From: Sthenelais limicola
Taxonomy: Eukaryota > Annelida > Polychaeta > Phyllodocida > Sigalionidae
Assembly (NCBI GenBank): GCA_942159475.1
Contig: OW804099.1
Location: 3,423,912-3,487,911 of the forward strand
Direction of reading: 5' to 3'
DNA length: 64,000 nt
In this document: positions 1 to 11,637 of the stretch, piece after piece
Numbering within the stretch: the stretch's first letter is position 1
Layout of the letters: each line of letters starts with the position of its first letter
Position numbers and translations under genes: made by a program
The notes under the pieces: model-generated
The model's input: the letters and a program-made list of their open reading frames with translations, nothing else
What the model was told of the DNA's origin: nothing
The model's database searches: none

Positions 1-43
1 CAAGTGTAGTGCAGTACCACACAATGCTCTCAGTACAAGGCAC

Positions 44-1785
44 ATATAGTATACAGTATATAGTATACAGTATATAGTATACAGTATATAGTATATAGTA
101 TACAGTATATAGTATACAGTATATAGTATACAGTATACAGTATACAGTATACAGTATACAGTATATAGTATACAGTATATAGTATACAGTATACAGTATA
201 CAGTATATAGTATATAGTATATAGTATACAGTATACAGTATACAGTATATAGTATACAGTATACAGTATACAGTATATAGTATACAGTATACAGTATATA
301 GTATATAGCATACAGTATACAGTATATAGTATACAGTATATAGTATACAGTATATAGTATACAGTATATAGTATACAGTATATAGTATACAGTATATAGT
401 ATACAGTATATAGTATATAGTATACAGTATATAGTATACAGTATATAGTATACAGTATACAGTATACAGTATACAGTATACAGTATACAGTATACAGTAT
501 ATAGTATACAGTATACAGTATACAGTATACAGTATACAGTATACAGTATACAGTATATAGTATACAGTATACAGTATACAGTATACAGTATATAGTATAC
601 AGTATATAGTATACAGTATATAGTATACAGTATACAGTATATAGTATACAGTATATAGTATACAGTATACAGTATATAGTATACAGTATATAGTATACAG
701 TATATAGTATACAGTATATAGTATACAGTATATAGTATACAGTATATAGTATACAGTATATAGTATATAGTATACAGTATATAGTATACAGTATATAGTA
801 TACAGTATACAGTATATAGTATATAGTATACAGTATACAGTATATAGTATACAGTATATAGTATACAGTATACAGTATACAGTATATAGTATACAGTATA
901 TAGTATACAGTATACAGTATATAGTATACAGTATATAGTATACAGTATATAGTATACAGTATATAGTATACAGTATATAGTATATAGTATACAGTATATA
1001 GTATACAGTATATAGTATACAGTATATAGTATACAGTATATAGTATACAGTATACAGTATACAGTATACAGTATATAGTATACAGTATATAGTATACAGT
1101 ATACAGTATATAGTATACAGTATATAGTATACAGTATACAGTATATAGTATACAGTATATAGTATACAGTATATAGTATACAGTATATAGTATACAGTAT
1201 ATAGTATACAGTATATAGTATATAGTATATAGTATACAGTATACAGTATACAGTATATAGTATACAGTATATAGTATACAGTATATAGTATACAGTATAT
1301 AGTATACAGTATACAGTATATAGTATACAGTATATAGTATACAGTATATAGTATACAGTATACAGTATACAGTATACAGTATATAGTATATAGTATACAG
1401 TATATAGTATACAGTATACAGTATATAGTATACAGTATATAGTATACAGTATATAGTATACAGTATATAGTATACAGTATATAGTATATAGTATACAGTA
1501 TATAGTATACAGTATATAGTATACAGTATACAGTATACAGTATACAGTATATAGTATACAGTATACAGTATACAGTATACAGTATACAGTATATAGTATA
1601 CAGTATACAGTATACAGTATACAGTATACAGTATATAGTATACAGTATATAGTATACAGTATATAGTATACAGTATACAGTATATAGTATACAGTATATA
1701 GTATACAGTATATAGTATACAGTATATAGTATACAGTATATAGTATACAGTATATAGTATACAGTATATAGTATACAGTATATAG
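44..1785. repeat. 7-bp tandem array (GTATACA / GTATATA)
   Basis: About 250 heptamers of only two kinds, differing by C or T at the sixth base, in irregular order. Stop codons are absent in one minus frame for part of it, which creates a spurious ORF. It lies in intron 3 of the catenin gene if that intron reaches the window edge. Confidence 0.97.
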
Positions 1786-2140
1786 GTGAGGAGTACAGTG
1801 TTGATATTTATCTCTCACTTACACGTCTACCTTTAATAACAATGTATATCATTACATGTTACTGTGATTATAAATAGTAATATTGACAAAGGACAAGAAG
1901 TACCATGGAGGGACCATGTGAAATCTTGTCAAATAAACATTTTTTTTTTAAAAAAGTGAAACATGCAATAAATACAAACATCTTAATTATAATATATAAA
2001 TATTGTAATTACAAACATATAAATTGTTAAATGACAAACATTATAAATATTTTAATTGAAGCAATAAGGGTCTAACAATAGGTCCATCATGCAGGTGACC
2101 GTAAGGCTGCAGTAAGACTAGATCTACCATAGACAGGGCA
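1786..2140. other. unique AT-rich intronic DNA
   Basis: AT-rich sequence with an A/T run near 1940 and no ORF, splice-like structure or recognisable repeat. Confidence 0.6.
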
Positions 2141-2251
2141 CGTAAGCACCGTAACGTAAGCTCTATACACCATACACATGTACAATACATAGACACCGTA
2201 ACGTAAGCACCGTAACGTAAGCTCTATACACCACACATGTACAATACACAG
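2141..2251. repeat. 61-bp direct duplication
   Basis: Two adjacent copies of a 61-bp unit starting CGTAAGCACCGTAACGTAAG; the second copy is incomplete. Confidence 0.85.
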
Positions 2252-2550
2252 TTTATCACAGAGAAAGAGCAAATACTGGGGAAATATCCGCATTACACTA
2301 CACAAATCTAGAAACGTACATGATGAGAAACGGAGATGAGATTAAAATAATAATTGGTATGATAATGTAATTTATAGTTGTGTATTTTGGTTCGTATTTT
2401 GTCCATGTTTCCAGATGTATTGTAATATATGTTGTACATCAAACGTATAAGTTTTGAGGTTACGTCAGAGAGCTAAGTCTGCCTAATCAAGGTAACAATG
2501 ATGCAAGCTGCAACAAGAGCCGTAACAACAGACGTAAGGAGTGCATGAGA

Positions 2551-2656
2551 CGTAAGCAGGCATCATAATGCTGTAACATAACATAACATAACGTAAGCAG
2601 GCATCATAATGCTGTAACATAACATAACGTAAGCAGGCATCATAATGCTGTAACAT
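2551..2656. repeat. 36-41 bp tandem repeat, three copies
   Basis: Three copies of CGTAAGCAGGCATCATAATG followed by CTGTAACATAACATAA; copies differ in the number of terminal ACATA repeats. Confidence 0.9.
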
Positions 2657-2708
2657 GGGTCTATACGCCAGTACATGTACACAGGGATAGCAACGAGTTG
2701 GGAGGGGC

Positions 2709-3495
2709 TCTTATCAGCTCTGAGCCTAGACTGGAGAGGCTTTCCCTCAGTTTGAAGGGATTATCAACTCTGAGCCTAGACTGGAGAGGCTTCCCTCAGT
2801 TTGGAGGGACTGTCTCAACTCTGAGCCTAGACTAGAGAGGCTTTCCCTCAGTTTGAAGGGATTATCAACTCTGAGCCTAGACTGGAGAGGCTTTCCCTCA
2901 GTTTGAAGGGATTATCAACTCTGAGCCTAGACTGGAGAGGCTTTCCCTCAGTTTGAAGGGATTATCAACTCTGAGCCTAGACTGGAGAGGCTTTCCCTCA
3001 GTTTGAAGGGATTATCAACTCTGAGCCTAGACTGGAGAGGCTTACCCTCAGTTTGGAGGGACTGTATGAGGTGTGAGCCTAGACTGGAGAGGCTTTCCCT
3101 CAGTTTGAAGGGATTATCAACTCTGAGCCTAGACTGGAGAGGCTTACCCTCAGTTTGGAGGGACTGCATGAGGTGTGAGCCTAGACTGGAGAGGCTTACC
3201 CTCAGTTTGGAGGGACTGCATGAGGTGTGAGCCTAGACTGGAGAGGCTTTCCCTCAGTTTGGAGGGACTGCATGAGGTGTGAGCCTAGACTGGAGAGGCT
3301 TTCCCTCAGTTTGAAGGGATTATCAACTCTGAGCCTAGACTGGAGAGGCTTACCCTCAGTTTGGAGGGACTGCATGAGGTGTGAGCCTAGACTGGAGAGG
3401 CTTACCCTCAGTTTGGAGGGACTGCATGAGGTGTGAGCCTAGACTGGAGAGGCTTTCCCTCAGTTTGGAGGGACTGTATGAGGTGTGAGCCTAGA
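2709..3495. repeat. 50/52-bp minisatellite, about 15 copies
   Basis: Two interleaved unit types share CTAGACTGGAGAGGCTT and CCCTCAGTTTG. They differ in their last third: GGGATTATCAACTCTGAG in the 50-bp form and GGGACTGCATGAGGTGTGAG in the 52-bp form. The types are partly segregated, with the 50-bp form commoner on the left. Short ORFs here are by-products. Confidence 0.95.
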
Positions 3496-4862
3496 GTGCT
3501 GTGTTAGTGCACATGTACTGGCAGAAGGACCCAGGTTCATACACGGAGGGAACGATGCTCAATGGTTGGATTAGTACAAATACGAGGAAATAATCAGAAA
3601 TAGACAAATATCACAATAAATCATGATTATATTACAACTAGAAAATGTCAGCATTCAAAATCAGTTGGAGAAAAGCCAATCCACAAATCAGCAATGGCCG
3701 TGATTTATAGACATTAGATGAAATTAGAATTAATGAAATGATGAAAAATTAAACTTCACAATGTTTTGTGTGAGTTGTAGAGGTAGAGAAGAAGGATGAA
3801 TTGCAGCGGAACATTTTATCACTTTAAGGAATAATGGCAGAAAGAAGGTATTCTCTGATATAATTAGTCTTTGTTGATTACATCAGCTGGTATTTGTTCA
3901 ACAAATAGGAATAAAAGGTTGAACAAATGTAGCCTTGTTATGAATTAAATTTTCTCTTCATCTTGGATCAGACAGGATCCTGAGTATCAATATGGAAAAT
4001 GATGAAATGAGACGAAAATAAATGGTTTTACTTTTTACAAACCAAATTGTCAGCCATTTTTAGTCCCCCTGGAGAGATTTCTAGCAACTAAAATGTGGTG
4101 ATGAACGACTAGCGGAGACTGGGTGAACTAGAGTGCCAGTAATGTAATCTCCTTCTGGGATGATGAATGTGTCATTAGAAATAAATAAAGAATATTTCAC
4201 TGTGGAAGTGATTTACTGTTCAACACAAGCTGGGGGCGAGGGATCACGTGACGCTTTTATTTTTTTAAATAAATGTTATTTGCACTCAGTTGTCGTCATG
4301 GTGATATGTTCACAAGCGTCTAGCGTCAATATTTCACACTAAACAGCAAATATTGACTCATTGTAGATAAATAAATATAAATGTTTATTGATTACAGCAG
4401 CTGGGGGGGGGGGGGGGGTGTTACCATGGAGAGTACTGGAGGACATGCCATGTGACTTCTAACCAATGAGATTGCGTCATTTAAGTTACACCTGTAGACC
4501 AGTAGTTTTAGTTTGTTTACAAATTGTCTCTTCTTACATATCTCCATTAATGTTCTCTCTCTCCTTACATATCTCCATTAATGTTCTCTCTTCTTACATA
4601 TCTCCATTAATGTAAAATCAACAAACTTGGAAAAAGATATTAAAATCAGATAAAAAATGAAGTAATCAACAAATAAATTTTATGAGCTTCTGTCATTTAG
4701 AAATGGGGCAGGAGGTTCTTGTAATTCATCCCTTTTTTCTGTTCTCCAGTTAAAAGTAACTTTTTACAATAAGAGAAATAAGCCTCAGTAGCTGCATGCA
4801 GGTTGGCCATCTATAGATCATCCATTAGTCACGTGAACACATGAGACGCACATCCGGCACGA
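3496..4862. other. mostly unique DNA with a poly-G tract and a short repeat
   Basis: AT-rich sequence without supported exons. It contains a run of 16 G at 4403-4418 and, at about 4527-4612, three copies of a 27-33 bp unit with TTACATATCTCCATTAATG. The 60-residue ORF at 4160-4342 has no recognisable features. Confidence 0.6.
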
Positions 4863-5126
4863 GGGTCAGATTTTCAGAAAATGTACAATTGGCAGATCTA
4901 CACATTTAGTAAATTCTGCTAAATATTAAAAGAAAATAAATCTGCTAAATTCGACTGAAAAATCGCCAACACTAGAAGATATATCTGAATATATTCAGTA
5001 TTGCCTTGATTAGGTCTGTTTGGTTATGTTGAACTGACAGTATTTTGAACCTGATTTCTGTCTGAAATGTGGGTTATTTTAAAGGATTAGTGAAGGCGAA
5101 TTGTACATTTTCTGACGATTTCACCC
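4863..5126. mobile_element. MITE-like element, older copy
   Basis: 264 bp starting GGGTCAGATTTTCAGAAAATG and ending with a degraded inverted copy (TGTACATTTTCTGACGATTTC, then ACCC). It is homologous along its length to the element at 59703-59937, sharing CACATTTAGTAAATTCTGCT and internal TTTTGAAC motifs. There is no coding capacity, so it would be a non-autonomous DNA transposon; the superfamily is not assigned. Confidence 0.75.
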
Positions 5127-5450
5127 ACAATAGAGCCACAAGAGTTAAGCCACAAGTAGAACGTGTACAACATTATTCAGAACATGATAAACACAGAATT
5201 AGGGCCTCGCAACAACTGGGCATCGGTGGACAATTATTGTATCACATTATAACACTACAATGTGGCTCTCAGCCCAGAATGAAGCCCTCTAATGGCGGCA
5301 GCTATTGGACAATAGACGAGAAGGGAGTAAAGGGGCAGTGAGTTTAAATGACCAAGAAAATAGTTCATATTCATGATTTAATTCATAATTTATACTGTGA
5401 TATATGCTTTTCCACAAGTTCCGAGGCCCTCTGTAATAAGTATATTGTAC
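5127..5450. other. unique DNA
   Basis: No repeat and no supported exon. A 90-residue plus-strand ORF (5069-5341) overlaps the MITE end and has no recognisable domain. Confidence 0.5.
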
Positions 5451-5745
5451 TATTACTATAAATAAAGGAACAGTGTAATTATTAATAGCACAAGTTACTA
5501 TAAATAGAACAGTGTGACTATTAATAGCACACGTTACTATAAATAAAACAGTGTGACTATTAATAGCACAAGTTACTATAAATAGAACAATGTGACTATT
5601 AATAGCACAAGTTACTATAAATAGAACAGTGTGACTATTAATAGCACAAGTTACTATAAATAGAACAGTGTGACTATTAATAGCACAAGTTACTATAAAT
5701 AGAACAGTGTGACTATTAATAGCACAAGTTACTATAAATAGATCT
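5451..5745. repeat. 39-bp minisatellite, about 8 copies
   Basis: Unit AGCACAAGTTACTATAAATA plus GAACAGTGTGACTATTAAT. It degrades into shorter related pieces until about 5835. The unit is a multiple of three and open on the minus strand, producing a false 210-residue ORF. Confidence 0.95.
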
Positions 5746-5841
5746 GTTGCTATTTGTAGAACAGTGTCAATATAAAGGGAACAGCGTATAAATAGAAATG
5801 TTACTATATATAGAACAGTTACTATAAATAGAACTAGAGAC

Positions 5842-6045
5842 AAAATGGCGGACATACAGGTAGTATTAGTTCTTAGCGTGTGCTCAAGATGGCGCTTGTT
5901 AGTTGTTAGTGCAGCTGACACCCACTAGAGGGGGCAGCAGTAAGTTGTGAATGTGCCACCAGGTGGTGTGAGTAGTTTGTGTGTTTACCGGGAGGTGGCG
6001 TTGTAGGAGTGAGTGAGGCTGACTGAGCGCTGTGACGTCACGGTA
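5842..6045. promoter_or_regulatory. cluster of YY1-, CTCF- and CRE-like motifs
   Basis: Contains AAAATGGCGGAC and CAAGATGGCGC (YY1-like), CCACTAGAGGGGGCAG (5922-5937), CCACCAGGTGGTG (5956-5968, close to the CTCF core) and the palindrome GTGACGTCAC (6032-6041, a full CRE). The cluster sits in an intron between two arrays, and function is inferred from motif density only. Confidence 0.3.
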
Positions 6046-6080
6046 CTGGTCATGATGTGGTGTATGTAGCCACTCTGCTC

Positions 6081-7261
6081 AAACTCTCTATTATTAGAAT
6101 GGGTTGTTATAGGTTTAGCAGTAACTCTCTATTACATGTGGTAGAATGGGTTGTTATAAGTTGGGCAGTAACTCTCTATTACATGTGGCAGAATGGGTTG
6201 TTATAAGTTGGGCTGTAACTCTCTATTACATGTGGTAGAATGGGTGGTTATAAGTTTGGCAGTAACTCTCTATTACATGTGGCAGAATGGGTTGTTATAA
6301 GTTGGGCTGTAACTCTCTATTACATGTGGTAGAATGGGTTGTTATAAGTTGGGCAGTAACTCTCTATTACATGTGGTAGAATGGGTTGTTATAAGTTTGG
6401 CAGTAACTCTCTATTACATGTGGTAGAATGGGTTGTTATAAGTTGGGCAGTAACTCTCTATTACATGTGGCAGAATGGGTTGTTATAAGTTGGGCAGTAA
6501 CTCTCTATTATAGCACATGTGGCAGAATGGGTTGTTATAAGTTGGGCAGTAACTCTCTATTACATGTGGTAGAATGGGTTGTTATAAGTTGGGCTGTAAC
6601 TCTCTATTACATGTGGCAGAATGGGTTGTTATAAGTTTGGCAGTAACTCTCTATTACATGTGGTAGAATGGGTTGTTATAAGTTGGGCAGTAACTCTCTA
6701 TTATAGCACATGTGGCAGAATGGGTTGTTATAAGTTTGGCTGTAACTCTCTATTACATGTGGCAGAATGGGTTGTTATAAGTTTGGCAGTAACTCTCTAT
6801 TACATGTGGTAGAATGGGTTGTTATAAGTTGGGCAGTAACTCTCTATTACATGTGGCAGAATGGGTTGTTATAAGTTGGGCTGTAACTCTCTATTACATG
6901 TGGCAGAATGGGTTGTTATAAGTTGGGCAGTAACTCTCTATTACATGTGGCAGAATGGGTTGTTATAAGTTGGGCAGTAACTCTCTATTACATGTGGTAG
7001 AATGGGTTGTTATAAGTTGGGCAGTAACTCTCTATTACATGTGGCAGAATGGGTTGTTATAAGTTGGGCAGTAACTCTCTATTACATGTGGTAGAATGGG
7101 TTGTTATAAGTTGGGCAGTAACTCTCTATTACATGTGGCAGAATGGGTTGTTATAAGTTGGGCAGTAACTCTCTATTACATGTGGTAGAATGGGTTGTTA
7201 TAAGTTGGGCTGTAACTCTCTATTACATGTGGCAGAATGGGTTGTTATAAGTTGGGCAGTA
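6081..7261. repeat. 47-bp minisatellite, about 25 copies
   Basis: Unit TACATGTGGTAGAATGGGTT plus GTTATAAGTTGGGCAGTAAC and TCTCTAT. Variants alternate GGTAG/GGCAG, TTGGGC/TTTGGC and GCAG/GCTG, and a few units carry a TATAGCA insertion. Confidence 0.96.
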
Positions 7262-8972
7262 AGTTGTTGATGTAAACAATGTAATGGCGCAATGTTAAGA
7301 CTATGTTGAGCCTGTTGTAAGAACTAATATTACCCTGAGGATGGCGGCGGGGAGATGTACAAGTCCTCCCCGCCGCACCACAATAGCAAGGTTAAGCCAC
7401 ACACTTGTACCTGGGTGGAGTAATCTAACACCAAACATACACTCATCTTGGCAATTATTGCAACTTGTCTGTTTTAAAAGATTTAGTCCAAAATCGTTGA
7501 AATGTGTTCAAATTTGAGAGCTCACAGCTCAATATACTCAAGTTTCTAGCCATAAGAAATAAGTGTCTGATAATGTGACGGTGATGTCAGATATTCCTGC
7601 TCATCTCAGCGAGATGACAGTTAAATAAACTATATAATAATACAAAAAAAGTTTAAAATTAATGATGAAATAAATTCAATAGAAGAATGAAAGTGTGTAT
7701 GAGCATGTGTGTGGTGGTGTGTAACCCTGCTACTGCACACACATATACAACACTACTAGTGTGTGTGTTGGTGTGTAACCCTGCACACACACACACACAC
7801 ACATACACTACTAGAGGAGTAGAGGAGAAGTGTTTACCAGTGTAGAGCAGCAGTAGTTAGATCCTGGTGGAGGGCATAGCACTAACACACAGCAGTAAAC
7901 CACTTCAGTTATAGTAGTTATATATGTACAGTAGTTATAGTACAAGAGTTATATATGTATATACAGTAGTAATATATATACAGTAGTTATTATACAAGAG
8001 TTATACAGTACAGCAGTTATATACAGTACAGTGGTTATGTATCTACAGTAGTTATAGTGGTTATAGTACAGTAGTTTGTAGTTATAGTAGAGTAGAATGT
8101 ACAGAGGTTATGAATGTAAGGAAGCTATTTGAGCATTATTTCCCAACGTGGTTGGCCCGAGTGGGTAGCATGCTTCAGCAGGTCTCTCAGGGCCCGAGTG
8201 GGTAGCATGCTTCAGCAGGTCTCTCAGGGCCATAGTACACACTGGGGCCAAACATGAGGGGAAATAATGCTTTTAGTCTCTCTTGTAGCCGTTTCTTTTT
8301 CATGAAGTAACCATGGTAATACTATATTAAGCCTAACTTCATGGCTGCCCCTTTACAATGGTTTTCTTTGTTGAAATTTCTTAATTTTGTGCCCCTATAG
8401 TCACCCATGGGTGGTTATTGCATAAAGAACAGAAACTTGAGAGTGAACTACAGTAGCTTGTCAGTTGAAGTATCATAACAATTGGCAGAATTAGAACATT
8501 GAGAATAAAATCTTTCAATAGAGGCAACTAGAAGAAACCCACAGATTGTAACCAATGATTATTTAATTCTGTAAGATTCTTCATAGCGGGCCGGCGGGTT
8601 AACCTCAGTCACTTTCTCTGCAGATAAGTCACTTTTTAATAATTGTGGCCACATTTTGGGGCAAGTGAGTTTTGGCGTTGGGCAAGTTTGGGGCAAAGTT
8701 CTGTTGGCTGCTGGATACTGGAGAACCTGTGTACAGAGTGAATAGAGGGTGAAGTGTAATGTTGGCCAAGAGGCATTTCTGCATCGTTTCTGCCATCTAC
8801 AAAAAGAAAAAACTTTCCAAAAAAAAAGAAGTTGCATCTGAAGTGTGAATATTTGGTTATGGAGCTGTTGAGGAGGAGGAAGCTGTTGACAGTGCAGAAC
8901 TGGTCTATCACACAATCCTAACTTTATTAGAATCTTAAATAAAGTGATGGACATTAGTTGAGGTGTACTTAC
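7262..8972. other. intron 3 flank: mixed unique DNA, GC-rich hairpin, CA/TG and short repeats
   Basis: Holds a perfect 11-bp GC hairpin (7344-7354 with 7366-7376), CA/TG microsatellites (about 7690-7805), a degenerate TATA-rich GTAGTTATA repeat (about 7915-8095) and a 37-bp direct duplication (8155-8229). The 131-residue minus ORF ending at 8559 shows no domain and no splice support. No exon 4 was found. Confidence 0.5.
8155..8229. repeat. 37-bp direct duplication
   Basis: Two perfect adjacent copies beginning GCCCGAGTGGGTAGCATGC. Confidence 0.95.
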
Positions 8973-9160
8973 AGGCAGGAGTCTACAAGCTGTGATCCAC
9001 TCATCTTGCTCTCTGCATCACTCTCCTCATCAGCAGCGGGCGCGGCGGCGGCGGCGGCAGCGGCAGCGGGGTGTTGTTGTTCTTGTGGTTGGCGCCAGTG
9101 GAAGGACTCATCAGTAGAACTAATACTGGACATACTAGCCGTCTCACTCCCCAACTTGCA
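8973..9160 (-). CDS. CTNND (PKP4/CTNND2-like): delta-catenin/p120-catenin family protein, coding exon 3 (Ser-rich and poly-Ala linker)
   Basis: 188 bases: 62 codons plus two bases of a split codon. The acceptor is CTGTCCGCAG|TGCAAG and the donor is TGCCT|GTAAGTAC (a perfect GTAAGT). Translation begins CKLGSETASMSSISSTDESF, then HWRQ, a Gln/His patch, nine alanines, and an acidic stretch ending SKMSGSQLVDSC. The first 24 residues closely parallel the segment after the coiled coil in vertebrate PKP4 and delta-catenin (CRLGxE, SxxSSTxxSFxWR). This argues for the PKP4/CTNND2 branch, or an unduplicated invertebrate ancestor, over CTNND1/ARVCF. The alanine tract is coded by GCC/GCG/GCT repeats and is probably length-polymorphic. 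No following exon can be supported down to position 1, so exon 4 and the armadillo repeats lie outside or were missed. Confidence 0.9.
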
Positions 9161-9190
9161 CTGCGGACAGATTAGTGAAACATGTATAGA

Positions 9191-9853
9191 ACTCATCTAA
9201 TAACTAATAACACCAGCTGACTATACAATACAGGCACAACTCATCTAATAACTAATTACACCAGCTGACTATATAATACAGGCACAACTCATCTAATAAC
9301 TAATAACACCAGCTGACTATATAATACAGGCACAACTCATCTAATAACTAATAACACTGTAGCAGCTGACTATACAATACAGGCACAACTCATCTAATAA
9401 CTAATAACACCAGCTGACTATATAATACAGGCACAACTCATCTAATAACTAATAACACCAGCTGACTATATAATACAGGCACAACTCATCTAATAACTAA
9501 TAACACCAGCTGACTATACAATACAGGCACAACTCATCTAATAACTAATAACACCAGCTGACTATATAATACAGGCACAACTCATCTAATAACTAATAAC
9601 ACCAGCTGACTATACAATACAGGCACAACTCATCTAATAACTAATTACACCAGCTGACTATATAATACAGGCACAACTCATCTAATAACTAATTACACCA
9701 GCTGACTATATAATACAGGCACAACTCATCTAATAACTAATTACACCAGCTGACTATATAATACAGGCACAACTCATCTAATAACTAATAACACCAGCTG
9801 ACTATATAATACAGGCACAACTCATCTAATAACTAATAACACCAGCTGACTAC
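9191..9853. repeat. 48-bp minisatellite in intron 2, about 14 copies
   Basis: Unit TCATCTAATAACTAATAACA plus CCAGCTGACTATATAATACA and GGCACAAC. It begins only about 30 bases upstream, in gene orientation, of the acceptor of coding exon 3, so it probably overlaps the branch-point region. Confidence 0.96.
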
Positions 9854-9993
9854 TACTGATTGAGGTGTTGTTGGTCTACAATACAGACTACTCATTGTTT
9901 ACTCATTGTCTCTAATATTATAGGATTAACATGATGGCCAATAACAACATATTTCTAAAATGATTAATTACTGAGAGACTGATATTGAGGGCA

Positions 9994-11345
9994 GGGTGAG
10001 AGGGTGGGAGTGGGGTGGGGTACAGGGTGGGGGTGGGGTACAGGGTGTGTGTGGGGTGGGGTACAGGGTGGGGGTGGGGTGGGGTACAGGGTGGGGATGG
10101 GGTGGGGTACAGGGTGGGGGTGTGTGTGGGGTGGGGTACAGGGTGGGGGGGTGTGTGGGGTGGGGTACAGGGTGGGGTACCGGGTGTGTGTGGGGTGGGG
10201 TACAGGGTGTGTGTGTGGGGTGGGGTACAGGGTGTGTGTGGGGTGGGGTGAGGTGTGTGTGTGGGGTGGGGTACAGGGTGTGTGTGTGGGGTGGGGTACA
10301 GGGTGTGTGTGGGGTGGGGTGAGGTGTGTGTGTGGGGTGGGGTACAGGGTGGGGGTGGGGTACGGGGTGTGTGTGGGGTGGGGAACAGGGTGTGTGTGGG
10401 GTGGGGTACAGGGTGTGTGTGGGGTGGGGTGAGGTGTGTGTGTGGGGTGGGGTACAGGGTGTGTGTGGGGTGGGGTGGGGTGTGTGGGGTGGGGTACAGG
10501 GTGGGGGTGGGGTGGGGTGTGTGGGGGGGTGGGGTACAGGGTGGGGGTGGGGTGGGGCACAGGGTGGGGTGGGGTGTGTGTGTGGGGTGGGGTACAGGGT
10601 GGGGGTGGGGTGGGGTACAGGGTGGGTGTGGGGTGGGGTACAGGGTGGGGTGGGGTGTGTGTGGGGTGGGGTACAGGGTGGGGGTGGGGTGAGGTGTGTG
10701 TGGGGGGGTGGGGTACAGGGTGGGGGTGGGGTGGGGTACAGGGTGGGGGTGGGGTGGGGTACAGGGTGTGTGTGTGGGGTGGGGTACAGGGTGGGGGGGG
10801 GGGGTACAGGGTGGGGGTGGGGTGGGGTGTGTGGGGGGGGGGGGGGGTACAGGGTGGGGGTGGGGTGGGGTGGGGTGAGGTGTGTGTGTGGGGTGGGGTA
10901 CAGGGTGGGGTGGGGGGGGGGGGTACAGGGTGGGGGTGGGGTGGGGTACAGGGTGGGGTGGGGGGTGTGTGGGGTGGGGTACAGGGTGGGGTGGGGTGTG
11001 TGTGGGGGGTGGGGTACAGGGTGGGGGTGGGGTGAGGTGTGTGTGTGGGGTGGGGTACAGGGTGGGGGTGGGGTGGGGTACAGGGTGTGTGTGTGGGGTG
11101 GGGTACAGGGTGGGGGGGGGGGGTACAGGGTGGGGGTGGGGTGGGGTGTGTGGGGGGGGGGTGGGGTACAGGGTGGGGGTGGGGTGGGGTGGGGTGAGGT
11201 GTGTGTGTGGGGTGGGGTACAGGGTGTGTGTGGGGTGGGGTGGGGGGTGTGTGGGGTGGGGTACAGGGTGGGTGTGGGGTGTGTGTGGGGGGTGGGGTAC
11301 AGGGTGGGGTGGGGTGGGGTGGGTGTGGGGTGGGGTACAGGGTGA
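9994..11345. repeat. C-rich (in gene sense) CACCC/TACCCC array in intron 2
   Basis: Irregular array built on GGGGTGGGGTACAGGGTGG and GTGTGTGGGGTGGGG (plus strand). In the catenin transcript it would be an uninterrupted CACCC/CCCTGTACCCC tract of about 1.35 kb. It starts about 40 bases after the exon-2 donor. Stop codons are scarce, so long Pro/Thr/His and Gly/Val ORFs arise in several frames on both strands; these are not coding. Confidence 0.96.
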
Positions 11346-11385
11346 ATAGTACAATACAATGTGTAAGAGTGAAGGATGTACTCAC

Positions 11386-11457
11386 GCGTTCCAGCTGTGT
11401 GGCCACGCTCTGTCTCTCTGCCTCTAGTTCACGCGTGAGCTGCTCAAACTGGGCTTC
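11386..11457 (-). CDS. CTNND (PKP4/CTNND2-like): delta-catenin/p120-catenin family protein, coding exon 2 (coiled coil)
   Basis: 72 bases, 24 codons, phase 0 on both sides. The acceptor is TTGCAG|GAAGCC and the donor is GAACGC|GTGAGTAC. The peptide begins EAQFEQLTRELEAERQ and ends SVATQLER. Joined in frame to the preceding ...SVKEQ, it reproduces almost residue for residue the N-terminal coiled coil of the p120/delta-catenin family, which I recall as EaQFExLTRxLExERxxVxxQLER. The RELEvERQ form is nearest PKP4 and CTNND2. In the family this heptad segment precedes the phosphorylation-rich linker and the armadillo domain. It is flanked by a 1.35-kb CACCC array starting about 40 bp inside intron 2 and by a 45-bp array on its upstream side. 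The identification rests on the exon sequence, both splice sites and phase agreement with its neighbours. Confidence 0.92.
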
Positions 11458-11637
11458 CTGCAAGTAGACAAGTAGCTCAGGGTAACACTACTGCTTAAAT
11501 ATACTCAAATCTATGTAATGAAGACCTGTAGATGCTCAGCCATGTTATACCATGGCACAATGAGGGGTTTGTAACTGGGTTAACACATGGTAGGTTGAGT
11601 TTATATTTATTATACACGCATTGCTCTGAAAACAACA

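Noticed and set aside
7330..7400. Coding exon around the GC hairpin (exon 4 of the catenin gene)
   Set aside because: In the phase left by exon 3 a stop follows within six codons, and the plus-strand reading has a stop directly before it without an acceptor.
7860..7905. Minus-strand exon ending CTACACTG|GTAAAC
   Set aside because: No acceptor gives an open frame in the phase required after exon 3.
8155..8229. tRNA-derived SINE (A-box-like TGGCCCGAGTGGGTAGC)
   Set aside because: No B box or tail follows; it is only a 37-bp direct duplication.
8559..8954. 131-residue minus ORF as the continuation of exon 3
   Set aside because: It is separated by a perfect GTAAGT donor and stops, has no family similarity, and looks like chance.
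9918..11463. Proline/threonine/histidine-rich protein of about 470-500 residues
   Set aside because: CACCC-type intronic array. Only its first 24 coding codons (11386-11457) are real, as exon 2 of the catenin gene; the rest is intron.
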